The position numbers and the translations under genes were made by a program. Below, piece by piece: positions 1 through 8,190 of a stretch of 64,000 bases of DNA (positions are counted from its first letter, which is position 1; every line of letters begins with the position of its first letter). Origin of the DNA: an uncultured Veillonellaceae bacterium (GTDB taxonomy: Bacteria > Bacillota > Negativicutes > Veillonellales > Dialisteraceae); the NCBI GenBank assembly GCA_958348245.1, contig CATVYJ010000006.1:1-64000 (forward strand). Direction: 5' to 3'. The notes under the pieces are model-generated. The model made no database searches, was not told the origin of the DNA, and saw nothing but the letters and a program-made list of their open reading frames with translations.

Positions 1-230
1 CAGAGATGGATGTCCTTTTTCATTTGCCAGAGAGAGGGGAAGGTTCCGGCGGCTGGAAACGGCGGGAGGAACAAGCTGCTGATAAAGAGAAAGGACATTC
101 AGAAAAGGATGTCCTTTTTCGTTTGCCCAAAGAGAGGGAAGGTTCTGGCGGCCGGAAACGGCGGGAGGAACAAGCTGCTGATAAAGAGAGAAAGAACATT
201 CAGAGATGGATGTCCTTTTCCATTTGCCAA
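1..230. repeat. tandem repeat, about 2.3 copies of a ~100-bp unit
   Basis: Unit 1 is 1-99, unit 2 is 100-200, and a third copy begins at 201 and breaks off near 230. The first two are about 90% identical by eye. Across each junction lies AAGGACAT, a 10-nt spacer, then ATGTCCTT followed by T residues (91-119), a terminator-like hairpin; in the next junction it is imperfect. Inside each unit GTTCC and GGAAC enclose a GC-rich core. The array may extend upstream of the window. Unit lengths of 99 and 101 bp do not keep a reading frame. Confidence 0.8.
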
Positions 231-344
231 TTTGAGGGAATACTCGTGAAAATCTTCCTGTGCGTTTCTCTCCCGCATTTGTGGTAGAATAAGAAGCAGG
301 AAAAGAAATTTATATTTCATATTTGTATGGGAGAAGGGATGACT

Positions 345-989
345 ATGTTCGTAGCAAACCGCATGTCCAGAAATCCGGTGACCATCACGCCCGATACGAC
401 GGTATCGAAAGCGGCGGCAGTGATGAAGCAGTACAAGATCAATCGGCTGCCCGTGCTGGAGGACGGCAAGCTCGTGGGGCTGGTGAGCGACGGCGATATC
501 AGCCGGGTGTCTCCGTCTCCGGCGACGACGCTGGCGGAGTATGAGATCAGCTCGCTGCTGGATCAGCTCAAGGTGAAGAATATCATGTCGAAGCGGGTTA
601 TCGCCATCAATGCGGACGCCACCATCGAGGAGGCGGCGTACCTCATGGAGCGGAACAATATCAGCGGGCTGCCTGTGGTGAGCGATGTGGGCGTCGTCGT
701 GGGCGTCATTACCGCGCGGGACATTCTCAAGGCGTTCGTCAATATGATGGGCCTTGAGGACGGCAAGACGCGCATCGCCGTACATGTGCACGATAAGAAA
801 GGCGTGCTGGAGGATATTTCCGGCGTGCTCACCGGCGACGGCGTGAATATCGACAGCCTCGTCACGTACAAGGAGAATGAAGAGGAGTACGAGATCGTGA
901 TCCGCGGAGATTTCCCGGACCTGCCTCTGGCGACGAAGCATCTGGAGGAACACGGATACAAAGTGATTCACACCACGTCCATCCGCTGA
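345..989 (+). CDS. CBS-CBS-ACT domain protein (AcuB-like)
   Basis: A 214-residue cytoplasmic protein. Two CBS domains (about residues 3-55 and 76-132, each with the V.G.(V/I)(S/T).(R/G)DI end) are followed by an ACT domain (about 141-214). CBS pairs bind adenosine nucleotides and ACT domains bind amino acids, so a ligand-sensing regulator is likely; the partner is unknown. I chose ATG 345 because GGGAGAAGGG (329-338) lies 7 nt upstream; in-frame ATGs at 327 and 339 are too close to or before this site. A weak TAGAAT -10 is at 285-290. It is monocistronic, with a terminator right after the stop. Confidence 0.85.
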   Translation: MFVANRMSRNPVTITPDTTVSKAAAVMKQYKINRLPVLEDGKLVGLVSDGDISRVSPSPATTLAEYEISSLLDQLKVKNIMSKRVIAINADATIEEAAYLMERNNISGLPVVSDVGVVVGVITARDILKAFVNMMGLEDGKTRIAVHVHDKKGVLEDISGVLTGDGVNIDSLVTYKENEEEYEIVIRGDFPDLPLATKHLEEHGYKVIHTTSIR

Positions 990-993
990 ATGA

Positions 994-1019
994 AGGGCGT
1001 CCTGCGGGGCGCTCTTTTT
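994..1019 (+). terminator. intrinsic terminator of the CBS-ACT gene
   Basis: AGGGCGTCC pairs with GGGCGCTCT (9 bp with two G-U pairs, loop TGCG), followed by a T-run. Confidence 0.8.
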
Positions 1020-1025
1020 GCGTGG

Positions 1026-1054
1026 TTGCGCCGGGCCCGCCGCCGTGATAAGAT
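1026..1054 (+). promoter_or_regulatory. sigma-A-type promoter for the MATE gene
   Basis: TTGCGC (1026-1031), 17-bp spacer, TAAGAT (1049-1054). Confidence 0.55.
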
Positions 1055-1099
1055 ACACCCTGTCTGTAAGAAAGGAGCCGGGCGCGCCCGGATGATGCG

Positions 1100-2443
1100 A
1101 TGAATGTAAATGCCAATCCTTACCGCAGCCGTTGGGCGGTCTTTTCCATGTCGGTGCCGATTTTCGTGGAGACGGCGCTGCAGATGATGGTGCCGAACGT
1201 GGACCAGTTCATGCTGAGCCAGTATTCGCAGGATGCGGTAGCCGCCGTGGGCAATGACAATGTGGTGTTCAATATGATCGTGCTCACGCTGGCGGTGATG
1301 TGTCAGGCCGCGACGATCCTGATCGCCCATTACCGCGGGGCGGGGGACATGACGAAGGTGAGCGAGGTCTGCACGGTGGCGCTCGCGTCCAATTTTGTGC
1401 TCGGCGCGCTTCTTTCCGCGGTGCTGTTCTTCTGCGACGGATGGTTTCTCCGGGCCATCGGCATTCCGGAGGAGATCTGGAACGACGCGTCGCTGTATAT
1501 GCGGTGGATCGGCGCGTTTGTATTTGTGCAGAGCATGTACATGGCGTTCATTTCGTTTCTGCGGGGCTGGTCGCTCCTGAAGCTCACCATGATCTGCTCC
1601 CTTGTGATGAACGTGCTCAATATCGGGGGCAATCTGGTGCTCATCCACGGATGGGGCCCCATCCCGTCCCTCGGCGTGGCGGGGGTGTGCATCTCCACCA
1701 ATATTTCCAAGATTCTCGGTCTCGCGCTCATCGTTTTCCTTTTCCATCGGTACACGCCCACGCGGCTGTCCCTGCGGTACCTGCGGCCCTTCCCTTTCCG
1801 CACGCTCCGGCAGATTCTCTCCATCGGCATCCCCTGCGGCGGGGAGACCTTCTCGTACCAGCTGTCGCAGACGGTCATCATGAAATTCGTGAACGTCTTC
1901 GGCATCGTGGTGATTACCACGAAAATCTATGCGTACATCATCGCCATGGCGAGCTACGTCTATTCCCAGTCGCTCGCCATGGCCACGCAGATTCTCGTGG
2001 GCTACTTCAAGGGCGCGGGGGACAATGACGAGGTGGACCGGCGGGTGAAATTCACCATTCTCGTGTCCGTGCTGCTCTCGGGGAGCATCGCGGCGTTCCT
2101 CTTCTGGCACAGCGACGCGGTCTTCTCCATTTTCACGGACGACCCGGAGGTGCACGCTCTCGGCCGGGTCATTCTCTTCGTGGAAATTTTCCTCGAAATC
2201 GGCCGCGCGGTGAATATGAGCATGGTCATGGCGCTCAACGCGGCGGGAGACGTGCGCGCCCCCATCACGGTGGGCATCCTCTTCATGTGGGGCATCGCCA
2301 CCCTCGGCGCGTGGCTCCTCGGCATTCATCTCGGCTGGGGCCTCGCGGGCATCTGGATCGCCATGGCGGCGGACGAATGCACCCGCGGCGCGGTCTTCCT
2401 CTGGCGCTGGAAATGCGGCGTGTGGCGGAAAAAACTGGTATGA
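1100..2443 (+). CDS. MATE family multidrug/cation antiporter
   Basis: A 447-residue inner-membrane protein with about 12 hydrophobic segments in two halves, the usual MATE length. The N-terminus carries the PIFVETALQMMVPNVDQFML region typical of MatE transmembrane helix 1, and the second half restarts near IGIPCGGETFSYQL. MATE proteins export cationic drugs or metabolites using a Na+ or H+ gradient; the substrate here cannot be read from sequence. The start codon has a poor ribosome site: AAAGGAG ends about 22 nt upstream, and no better in-frame start exists. Ends in a back-to-back terminator pair shared with the convergent gene. Confidence 0.9.
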   Translation: MNVNANPYRSRWAVFSMSVPIFVETALQMMVPNVDQFMLSQYSQDAVAAVGNDNVVFNMIVLTLAVMCQAATILIAHYRGAGDMTKVSEVCTVALASNFVLGALLSAVLFFCDGWFLRAIGIPEEIWNDASLYMRWIGAFVFVQSMYMAFISFLRGWSLLKLTMICSLVMNVLNIGGNLVLIHGWGPIPSLGVAGVCISTNISKILGLALIVFLFHRYTPTRLSLRYLRPFPFRTLRQILSIGIPCGGETFSYQLSQTVIMKFVNVFGIVVITTKIYAYIIAMASYVYSQSLAMATQILVGYFKGAGDNDEVDRRVKFTILVSVLLSGSIAAFLFWHSDAVFSIFTDDPEVHALGRVILFVEIFLEIGRAVNMSMVMALNAAGDVRAPITVGILFMWGIATLGAWLLGIHLGWGLAGIWIAMAADECTRGAVFLWRWKCGVWRKKLV

Positions 2444-2465
2444 AAAAAGACGGCTTCCGCCGTCT
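2444..2465 (-). terminator. terminator for the minus-strand binding-protein gene
   Basis: AGACGGC/GCCGTCT with a 4-nt loop (2448-2465). The A-run on the plus strand (2443-2448) gives the U-tract for minus-strand transcripts, so this hairpin serves the gene at 2495-3289. Confidence 0.75.
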
Positions 2466-2468
2466 GCG

Positions 2469-2496
2469 GCTCTCATGCACGGCGTGAGAGCTTTTT
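2469..2496 (+). terminator. terminator for the MATE gene
   Basis: GCTCTCATGC/GCGTGAGAGC (10 bp with one G-U, loop ACG), then T5 at 2492-2496. The T-run overlaps the stop codon of the convergent gene. Confidence 0.8.
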
Positions 2497-3289
2497 ATTT
2501 GCCGTATACCGCGTCCCGAAGGGCCGGCGGCGGTTCTTCGCCAAACCATTTCCGGTAGAGCGCCGCGTACGTGCCGTCCGCGATGAGCGAGGAAAGAGCC
2601 TGCCCGAGCGCGCGGCGCACCTCCGGGTCGCCGTTCTTCGGGTAGAGGATGACGTACTGCTCCGGCGGGAAAGCCCGGGCGTCCTCCACAATGCGGAAAT
2701 GATGCGCCGGGTATTCCCTACAGAGGAACTGGAGATACGTCATATCCCCCACGAGCGCGTCCGCCTCGCCGGAGAAAAGCGCGTCCGCAGCGGTGGCCGT
2801 CTTCCGGAGCTGCGGCGCGTTTCGCCCGAAGCGGGCCTCCAGGGCAAACTGCCCCGGAGACGCGGGCACGACCGCCGTGATTTTGTCCTGGAGATCCCCG
2901 GCGGAGGCAATCGACGGGTCCGCCGTGAGAATGGCCGGACGGCCCAGAAAGTACGGCGAGGAATACCGGTACGACCGGGCCTCTTCCGGCGTGAGAGCGG
3001 CGCCGGACAGGGCGAGGTCGACGTAGCCCCGCTGGAGGTGCGCGAAGAGGCTGTCCCGGCTCGTGCGGCGGAGCTCCGCCGTGTAGCCCGCCCGGGCCGC
3101 GAGGAGGCGCAGCAGGTCCGCTTCAAATCCGGCGGGCGCGCCGCCTTCTTCAAATAAAAACGGCCGCTCGTCCGTGCAGGTCTCCGCCGTCAGATGACGA
3201 TCCTGTTTCAGCGCGGTCCCTCCGCATCCCGCCGCGGAGAGAAGCAGGGCCGCCGTGAGAAAGAGCGCGCTTCCAATCCGGTACTTCAT
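2495..3289 (-). CDS. amino-acid ABC transporter substrate-binding lipoprotein (SBP_bac_3)
   Basis: 264 residues. The start at 3289 follows AAGGAGGG by a few nucleotides; nine further in-frame codons upstream lack a ribosome site. A lipoprotein signal (hydrophobic stretch ending LSAAGC, lipobox near residue 20) is followed by the family-3 solute-binding fold: FEADLLRLLAARAGY, then RDSLFAHLQRGYVDLALSG, then YSSPYF, and near the C-terminus DGTYAALYRKWFGE. It would capture a polar amino acid outside the membrane for an ABC importer. No permease or ATPase gene is adjacent, so it is an orphan component here. Confidence 0.88.
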   Translation of the reverse strand: MKYRIGSALFLTAALLLSAAGCGGTALKQDRHLTAETCTDERPFLFEEGGAPAGFEADLLRLLAARAGYTAELRRTSRDSLFAHLQRGYVDLALSGAALTPEEARSYRYSSPYFLGRPAILTADPSIASAGDLQDKITAVVPASPGQFALEARFGRNAPQLRKTATAADALFSGEADALVGDMTYLQFLCREYPAHHFRIVEDARAFPPEQYVILYPKNGDPEVRRALGQALSSLIADGTYAALYRKWFGEEPPPALRDAVYGK

Positions 3290-3314
3290 AGTCCCTCCTT
3301 GTCCGTTTCTTTTC

Positions 3315-3342
3315 ATTATATGAAAAAAAGCCCCCGGCGCAA
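3315..3342 (-). promoter_or_regulatory. promoter of the binding-protein gene
   Basis: On the minus strand: TTGCGC, 16-bp spacer, TATAAT (complement of 3337-3342 and 3315-3320), about 25 nt from the start codon. Confidence 0.7.
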
Positions 3343-3370
3343 CCGCGGACGCCTCCCGCCTGTCCTGACA

Positions 3371-3399
3371 TTGCTTTTACAGGCCGGATATGTTAGTAT
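3371..3399 (+). promoter_or_regulatory. promoter of the secreted-protein pair
   Basis: TTGCTT (3371-3376), 17-bp spacer, TAGTAT (3394-3399); ribosome site AAGGAGG follows at about 3433. Confidence 0.7.
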
Positions 3400-3445
3400 T
3401 AATCTATCCATTAGAAAATATCATTCCATCATAAGGAGGCAACGT

Positions 3446-3925
3446 ATGAAGAAACTGTGCGCAGCTCTGGCGGCAGGACTCGCGCTCGCCGCGCCGTGCG
3501 CCGCTCTGGCCATGGACTCGGAGACCCTGCTCTCCCATCCCCTGCAGTACCGCGTGATTTACGCCGACAGAGAACAGGCTGTCTACGCCGACATGGACAC
3601 CGTGCGGGCCATGCAGACCCGCGACTATCCCGGCAGCATAGAGAATATTTCCTTCACCATGTACGTGGAGACCTATGCGAAGAAGCCCGACGCCATGGCG
3701 TTCCAGAAAAAGGACATCGTCACGTCCATTCAGCAGTACGACGCCACCGCCTACGGCAATAAGGAAAAAGACAGATACAGCCTGAAAAAGACGCTCACCG
3801 CCGTCTACGACCGGGACGGCGACCAGATCGGGGACGCTTCGTGGAAAGGCAGAAAAGCCAGAGTGGAAGCGGACGACATCTATTACAGCCTCTTCCGCGC
3901 CGTACACGCGCCGAAGGCAGAATAA
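3446..3925 (+). CDS. secreted protein of unknown function, paralog 1
   Basis: 159 residues beginning with a clear Sec signal peptide (MKK, hydrophobic core, ALA cleavage near residue 22). The mature part starts MDSETLLSHP and contains YRVIYADREQAVYADMDTV and MYVETY segments, shared with the next gene; the two are tandem paralogs. The pattern of a short N-terminal strand pair followed by YADMDTV loosely recalls small surface-adhesin-E-like proteins of Negativicutes, but this is only a resemblance. Start chosen at ATG 3446 after AAGGAGG; a longer frame reading upstream has no ribosome site. No enzymatic motif visible. Confidence 0.75.
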   Translation: MKKLCAALAAGLALAAPCAALAMDSETLLSHPLQYRVIYADREQAVYADMDTVRAMQTRDYPGSIENISFTMYVETYAKKPDAMAFQKKDIVTSIQQYDATAYGNKEKDRYSLKKTLTAVYDRDGDQIGDASWKGRKARVEADDIYYSLFRAVHAPKAE

Positions 3926-3934
3926 GGAGGGCCC

Positions 3935-4585
3935 ATGAAGAAACTGTACAGCCTCATGCTCGCCGGCCTCGTGCTGGCCGCGCCGACCGCCGCGATGGCC
4001 ATGGATTCGGCGGAGCTTCTCTCGCACCCCGCGAAATACCGCGTCATCGCCGCCGGGGAGGACGAAGTGGTCTACGCGGACCTCTCCACGCTCACCGCCA
4101 TCCAGACCATGGATTTTCCAAACAGCGTGGAAAATATGCATTTCAAAATGTACGTGGAGTCCTACCGGGACAAAGTGAACGCCATGGACTTCGCCCGGGA
4201 CAATCTCGTCACCTCCATCCGCGAATTTGACGCGGGGCTCTACGTGAATAAGAATACGAAATCCTACAATCTGGAGACCCGCCTCGCCGCCGTATACGAT
4301 GCGAAAGGGGAAGCGGTGAAGACCCTCGACCCGAAAGAAGCGAAAGAAGCGGAAAAACTGCGCGTGAAGGCGGAGGACCTCTATATGAACCTCAGCCGCA
4401 TGACCCGCATGCCGCAGAAATACGCCCACGACACGGCGGAACGGCAGGCGGCGCAGGCCCAGCCGGAAAGCAGGCCCGCAGAAGCGCCGCAGCAGACCGT
4501 CTCCGCGCCCGCTCCGGAAGGCGCGCCCACCCAGCAGACCGCCACGGCGGTGCTCGCCGCAGCGGCCGCACCCGCGGCGGAATAA
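3935..4585 (+). CDS. secreted protein of unknown function, paralog 2 with Ala/Pro-rich tail
   Basis: 216 residues, 9 nt after paralog 1 with its own AAGGAGG. Signal peptide of about 22 residues (ends AMA), then MDSAELLSHPAKYRVIAAG, VYADLSTL and FKMYVESY, aligned along their length with the upstream gene. From about residue 160 it carries an extra low-complexity tail rich in Ala, Pro, Gln and Glu, ending in a run of alanines, that paralog 1 lacks. The tail suggests a wall-spanning or linker segment. Function unknown; a structural or surface role is a guess. Confidence 0.75.
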   Translation: MKKLYSLMLAGLVLAAPTAAMAMDSAELLSHPAKYRVIAAGEDEVVYADLSTLTAIQTMDFPNSVENMHFKMYVESYRDKVNAMDFARDNLVTSIREFDAGLYVNKNTKSYNLETRLAAVYDAKGEAVKTLDPKEAKEAEKLRVKAEDLYMNLSRMTRMPQKYAHDTAERQAAQAQPESRPAEAPQQTVSAPAPEGAPTQQTATAVLAAAAAPAAE

Positions 4586-4601
4586 TCGCATACCAGGCAG
4601 A

Positions 4602-4627
4602 AAGCAGCTCGCATGGGCTGCTTTTTT
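4602..4627 (+). terminator. terminator of the secreted-protein operon
   Basis: AAGCAGC/GCTGCTT with an 8-nt loop followed by T6. Confidence 0.8.
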
Positions 4628-4636
4628 CGTGGGCGA

Positions 4637-5539
4637 TTAGCGGGGACGGAAAGGGCGGATTTCGTTTTCTCTTTTCACCGCGTCGAGGAAATCCTGCACG
4701 GGCCGGGGCGGGTCGGCGCGGTGCATGAGGCCGAAGGGCAGGCGGTGGGACCAGCGCACGGGGCGCGTCACGAGGGAGGGATGGACGCCTCGCCACAGTT
4801 CGGGGAGCTCCATGAGCCAGCCCTGCCGGGCGCAGCGGTTGAAAATGGACATGTCGTAGTAGCCGTCGAAGTCGAGCACGCGCACGGGGAGGCGCTTCCG
4901 TCGGATGTCCGCGCGGATGGCGTCGATTTCCGGCGATTCCCCTTCACGCAGGAGGAGGAGCGTCTCTCCGGAAAGGTCGCTCCAAGAGAGGATTTTTTTC
5001 GCCGCGAGGGGATGGTTCCGCGGGAGGGCCACGGCGCACCGGCAGGAGCCGAGGGGGAGGAAGGCGATGCCCTCGGGGCAGGGGGCGGAGGACCAGGTGG
5101 TGACAAAGCCGTCGATGGTGCGGCCGAGGGCGGCGCGCATGGCGGAGAGACTGTCTGTCTCGTCCGAGAAGGGCACGATCTGAAAGGGCACGGCCGGCGC
5201 GCCCGACGCTTCCCACCACGTGAGGAAGGGACGGCAGGGCCGCATGAGGGACGCGCCCATGCGGATGACCGGCGCGGCGCCTCCCGCAAGGCGCGTCTCC
5301 GCCCGGGCCCGGTCCGCCAGCGCTGCGAGCTGCTCCGCGCACCGCAGGAATACCTGCCCCGCAGGCGTGAGGGACGTGCCCCGGGTGGTGCGCGTGAAGA
5401 GGACGACGCCCAGCTCCGCTTCGAGGGCGTTGATCTGATTCATGACGGACACGCGGGAGAGATGGAGCGCCTGACCGGCGGCGGAGAAGCTGCCCCGGCG
5501 CGCGGCGGCGAGAAAGGTGTAAACGGACGGCGTGAGCAT
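4637..5539 (-). CDS. LysR-family transcriptional regulator
   Basis: 300 residues, the usual LysR length. The N-terminal winged helix-turn-helix (residues 1-60) is clear: FLAAARRGSFSAAGQALHLS, then VMNQINALEAELGVVLFTR and LTPAGQVFL. The rest is the periplasmic-binding-like effector domain. AAAGGAG sits just upstream of the start. It is divergent from an SDR/aldo-keto reductase group, the classic LysR arrangement, so it probably controls those genes and itself. The effector is unknown. Confidence 0.92.
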   Translation of the reverse strand: MLTPSVYTFLAAARRGSFSAAGQALHLSRVSVMNQINALEAELGVVLFTRTTRGTSLTPAGQVFLRCAEQLAALADRARAETRLAGGAAPVIRMGASLMRPCRPFLTWWEASGAPAVPFQIVPFSDETDSLSAMRAALGRTIDGFVTTWSSAPCPEGIAFLPLGSCRCAVALPRNHPLAAKKILSWSDLSGETLLLLREGESPEIDAIRADIRRKRLPVRVLDFDGYYDMSIFNRCARQGWLMELPELWRGVHPSLVTRPVRWSHRLPFGLMHRADPPRPVQDFLDAVKRENEIRPFRPR

Positions 5540-5554
5540 GGCGGGCTCCTTTCT

Positions 5555-5571
5555 GTTAATTTCTGCTTAAC
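5555..5571. promoter_or_regulatory. candidate LysR operator
   Basis: Perfect inverted repeat GTTAA-N7-TTAAC in the divergent intergenic region, matching the T-N11-A form of LysR boxes. It lies 16 nt before the LysR start and 80 nt before the SDR start. Confidence 0.55.
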
Positions 5572-5650
5572 ACTGATGTAACATATTTCCGTCTTCTCCG
5601 TCAAGGGCGGCGCGGCTACCATACAGAAAAAAGCAAAGGAGGAAAGAAAG

Positions 5651-6298
5651 ATGAACAAGATCATTTTCATCATCGGCGCGGGCAGCGGCCTCGGCATGGG
5701 GGCGGCGAAAATCTTCGGACGGCACGGATTCACGGTGGTGCTCATGGCGAGGGACGGCGCGCGGCTTTCGCAGGAGGCGGAGGCGCTCCGCGCGGACGGT
5801 ATTGAGGCGCACGTGCAGCTGGCGGACGCGGCGGATTTCCCGGCCATGACGGCGGCGTGGAAGGAGGCGGTTTCCGTGTACGGCGAGCCGGATCTCGTTT
5901 TTTACAACGTGGGCGTCACCACGGCGGACGCCGATGCGGGGGACATCACGGCGGAGACGCTCCTCGCGCGGTACGCGGCGGACACTGCCGGGGCGTATCA
6001 CTGCGTGCGCCTCGCCGCGACGGAGACCTTCGCGAAAAAGGGCGGGACCATCCTCATCACCGGCGGCGGCCTGTCTCTCCAGCCGTACGCGGGGTATCTG
6101 CCGCTCTCCATGGACAAAGCGGCGCTCCGCGCCATGGTGCTCGCTCTCGCGCCGGTCCTGAAGGAGAAGGGCATCTACCTCGGCACGGTGCAGGTGACCG
6201 GAGCCATCGGGGGCAGCGAACGTTTCATGCCCGAGATCATCGCGGAGAAATTCTGGGAGCTCTACACGGCGCGGGACGCGGCGGAGCTCGTGTATTAA
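5651..6298 (+). CDS. short-chain dehydrogenase/reductase family protein, atypical active site
   Basis: 215 residues with an N-terminal Rossmann motif GAGSGLG (residues 9-15) for NAD(P) binding and YNVG at 85-88 in place of NNAG. In the active-site region the lysine is present (K156, in SMDK), but the residue four before it is Leu152 rather than the catalytic Tyr of YxxxK. It may therefore use another chemistry or be a non-catalytic binder. AAAGGAGG precedes the ATG. Followed after 12 nt by an aldo/keto reductase; both are divergent from the LysR gene. Confidence 0.85.
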   Translation: MNKIIFIIGAGSGLGMGAAKIFGRHGFTVVLMARDGARLSQEAEALRADGIEAHVQLADAADFPAMTAAWKEAVSVYGEPDLVFYNVGVTTADADAGDITAETLLARYAADTAGAYHCVRLAATETFAKKGGTILITGGGLSLQPYAGYLPLSMDKAALRAMVLALAPVLKEKGIYLGTVQVTGAIGGSERFMPEIIAEKFWELYTARDAAELVY

Positions 6299-6310
6299 AA
6301 GGAGATTGCC

Positions 6311-7306
6311 ATGAAAACGAGAAAACTGGGAAATCTGGAAGTGTCCGCCATCGGCATGGGGTGCATGGGATTCACCCACGCCTACGGCAATCCGCCGCCG
6401 GAAGAGGAAGGCATCCGCCTCGTGCATTACGCCTTTGAACAGGGGTGCAATTTCTTCGACACGGCGGAAATGTATTCGTATTTCAAAAACGAAGAATTTG
6501 TGGGCAGGGCGCTGAAGGAGCTGCCCCGGGACAAAGTGGTCATTTCCGACAAATTCTGGCCCACGGCGCTCCCCGGACAGGACGAGCCAAAGCTCTCCGA
6601 GGCCAATCTGCGGAAAGCGCTCGAAGATTCGCTCCGCCGCCTCGGCACGGACTACATCGACCTCTACACGGAGCATCAGATGGCCGACGGCAGCGAAGAA
6701 GACGTGGCGTACATCATGGGCAAATTCATTCAGGAAGGGAAAATCCGCGGCTGGGGCCAGTCGTCTTCCTCGGCGGAGCAGATTCGCCGGGCCCACGCGG
6801 TGACGCCTGTCACGGCCATTCAGAGCGAATACTCCATGATGGAGCGGAAATGGGAAAAGGACGTGCTGCCCCTCTGCCGGGAGCTGGGCATCGGCTTCGT
6901 GGCCTTCGCGCCGCTGGGGAACGGCTTCCTCAGCGGGAAATACCATGCGGGCGAAGCGTACGCGCAGAACGACCTGCGCCGGGTCATCACCCGCTTTACG
7001 CCGGAAAATATGAAGGCGAACGAACCGCTCCTCGCCCTCATCCGCCGCTTTGCGGACGAGAAAGGCGCGACTGACGCGCAGATTGCCCTCGCGTGGGACC
7101 TCGCGTACGGCGATTTCGTAGTGCCCATTCCGGGCATGCGGAAAGAGACGCGCATCCGGGAAAATCTCGGCGCGGCGGACGTGACGCTCACCGCAGACGA
7201 ATACCGCCAGCTCACGGACGCGCTGGACCATATGACCATCCACGGCACGCGGGACGGTAAGGACATCAGGAAGCTCGGCACCGTGCCGCAGAATGTGGAC
7301 CGGTGA
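6311..7306 (+). CDS. aldo/keto reductase (YhdN/AKR13-like)
   Basis: 331 residues forming a complete TIM-barrel oxidoreductase. The catalytic tetrad is recognisable: Asp and Tyr in DTAEMYS, Lys in VISDKFW, His in YTEHQM. The start LGNLEVSAIGMGCMGF is typical of the class that reduces aldehydes or ketones with NADPH. It is co-transcribed with the SDR just upstream and probably with the next reductase, under LysR control. The natural substrate cannot be deduced. Confidence 0.9.
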   Translation: MKTRKLGNLEVSAIGMGCMGFTHAYGNPPPEEEGIRLVHYAFEQGCNFFDTAEMYSYFKNEEFVGRALKELPRDKVVISDKFWPTALPGQDEPKLSEANLRKALEDSLRRLGTDYIDLYTEHQMADGSEEDVAYIMGKFIQEGKIRGWGQSSSSAEQIRRAHAVTPVTAIQSEYSMMERKWEKDVLPLCRELGIGFVAFAPLGNGFLSGKYHAGEAYAQNDLRRVITRFTPENMKANEPLLALIRRFADEKGATDAQIALAWDLAYGDFVVPIPGMRKETRIRENLGAADVTLTADEYRQLTDALDHMTIHGTRDGKDIRKLGTVPQNVDR

Positions 7307-7375
7307 ATGCGGCGGGATATCGCACGCTCCCAGACAGTGCGGCTTTCATTTGTCTCTGACAGGAAGGACATCTCT

Positions 7376-8176
7376 ATGACGCCATCCATTGCTTTGACAG
7401 ACAGCGTATCCATGCCCCTTGTGGGATACGGCACATACCAGACGCCGCCCGGCGAGACGGAAGGGGCGGTCGCGGCGGCGCTCCGTGCGGGATACCGCGC
7501 CGTGGATACCGCCCAGTGCTACGGGAACGAACGGGAAGTGGGCGCAGCGTGCCGAACCTCGGGCATCCCCCGGAGCGCACTCTTTATCACGACGAAACTC
7601 TGGGGCTGCCGGGGATACAAAGACACGGTGCGCTCCATCGACGGCTCCCTTGCGCGCCTCGGCCTCGGCGCGGTGGACCTGCTTCTTCTGCACGAACCGA
7701 CAGGCGATGTGCCGGACATCTACCGCGCCATGGAAGACGCCCTCCGCGCAGGGAAGGCACGTGCCATCGGCGTGTCCAATTTTCTCGAGGATAAGTATCT
7801 TGCGCTTCTCAGCACGTGCGCCGTCCCGCCTGCGCTGAACCAGACCGAGACCCACGTCTTCCGCCAGCAGAAACATCTCCGTACGCTCGAACAGGCGCAC
7901 GGCACCGTCCACGCCAGCTGGTCGCCCCTCGCGTGCGGCCGCCACGGCATCTTCCGCCACCCCGTCCTCGAGAGAATTGCCCGGGCTCACGGGAAAAGCG
8001 CCGCGCAGATTGCCCTCCGCTTCCTCGTGCAGCAGCACATTCCCGTCATCCCGAAATCCCTCTCTCCAGCGCACATGGCGGACAACCTCGCCCTCTTCGA
8101 CTTCTCGCTCACCTCAGACGACATGGCCGCCCTCGAAGCTCTCGACGAAGGAAAGAGCCTCTTTCACTGGTGGTAA
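7376..8176 (+). CDS. aldo/keto reductase (AKR5-like, diketogluconate reductase family)
   Basis: 266 residues, the shorter AKR5 type. The tetrad is DTAQCYGNE (Asp, Tyr), FITTKLW (Lys) and LLLLHEP (His); the end region IPVIPKSLSP is the usual NADPH-binding segment. I placed the start at ATG 7376 after AGGAAGGA, since the frame is open upstream without a ribosome site. It lies 70 nt after the previous reductase and is only distantly similar to it, so the pair is not a recent duplication. Ends at a 14-bp hairpin. Confidence 0.88.
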   Translation: MTPSIALTDSVSMPLVGYGTYQTPPGETEGAVAAALRAGYRAVDTAQCYGNEREVGAACRTSGIPRSALFITTKLWGCRGYKDTVRSIDGSLARLGLGAVDLLLLHEPTGDVPDIYRAMEDALRAGKARAIGVSNFLEDKYLALLSTCAVPPALNQTETHVFRQQKHLRTLEQAHGTVHASWSPLACGRHGIFRHPVLERIARAHGKSAAQIALRFLVQQHIPVIPKSLSPAHMADNLALFDFSLTSDDMAALEALDEGKSLFHWW

Positions 8177-8190
8177 ACATACAAACGGCA

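Noticed and set aside
1..230. CRISPR array
   Set aside because: The ~100-bp units are direct repeats without variable spacers, and no cas gene is present.
6..287. Possible repeat protein encoded across the tandem array
   Set aside because: Units of 99 and 101 bp do not keep frame, there is no ribosome site, and the composition is that of translated repeat DNA.
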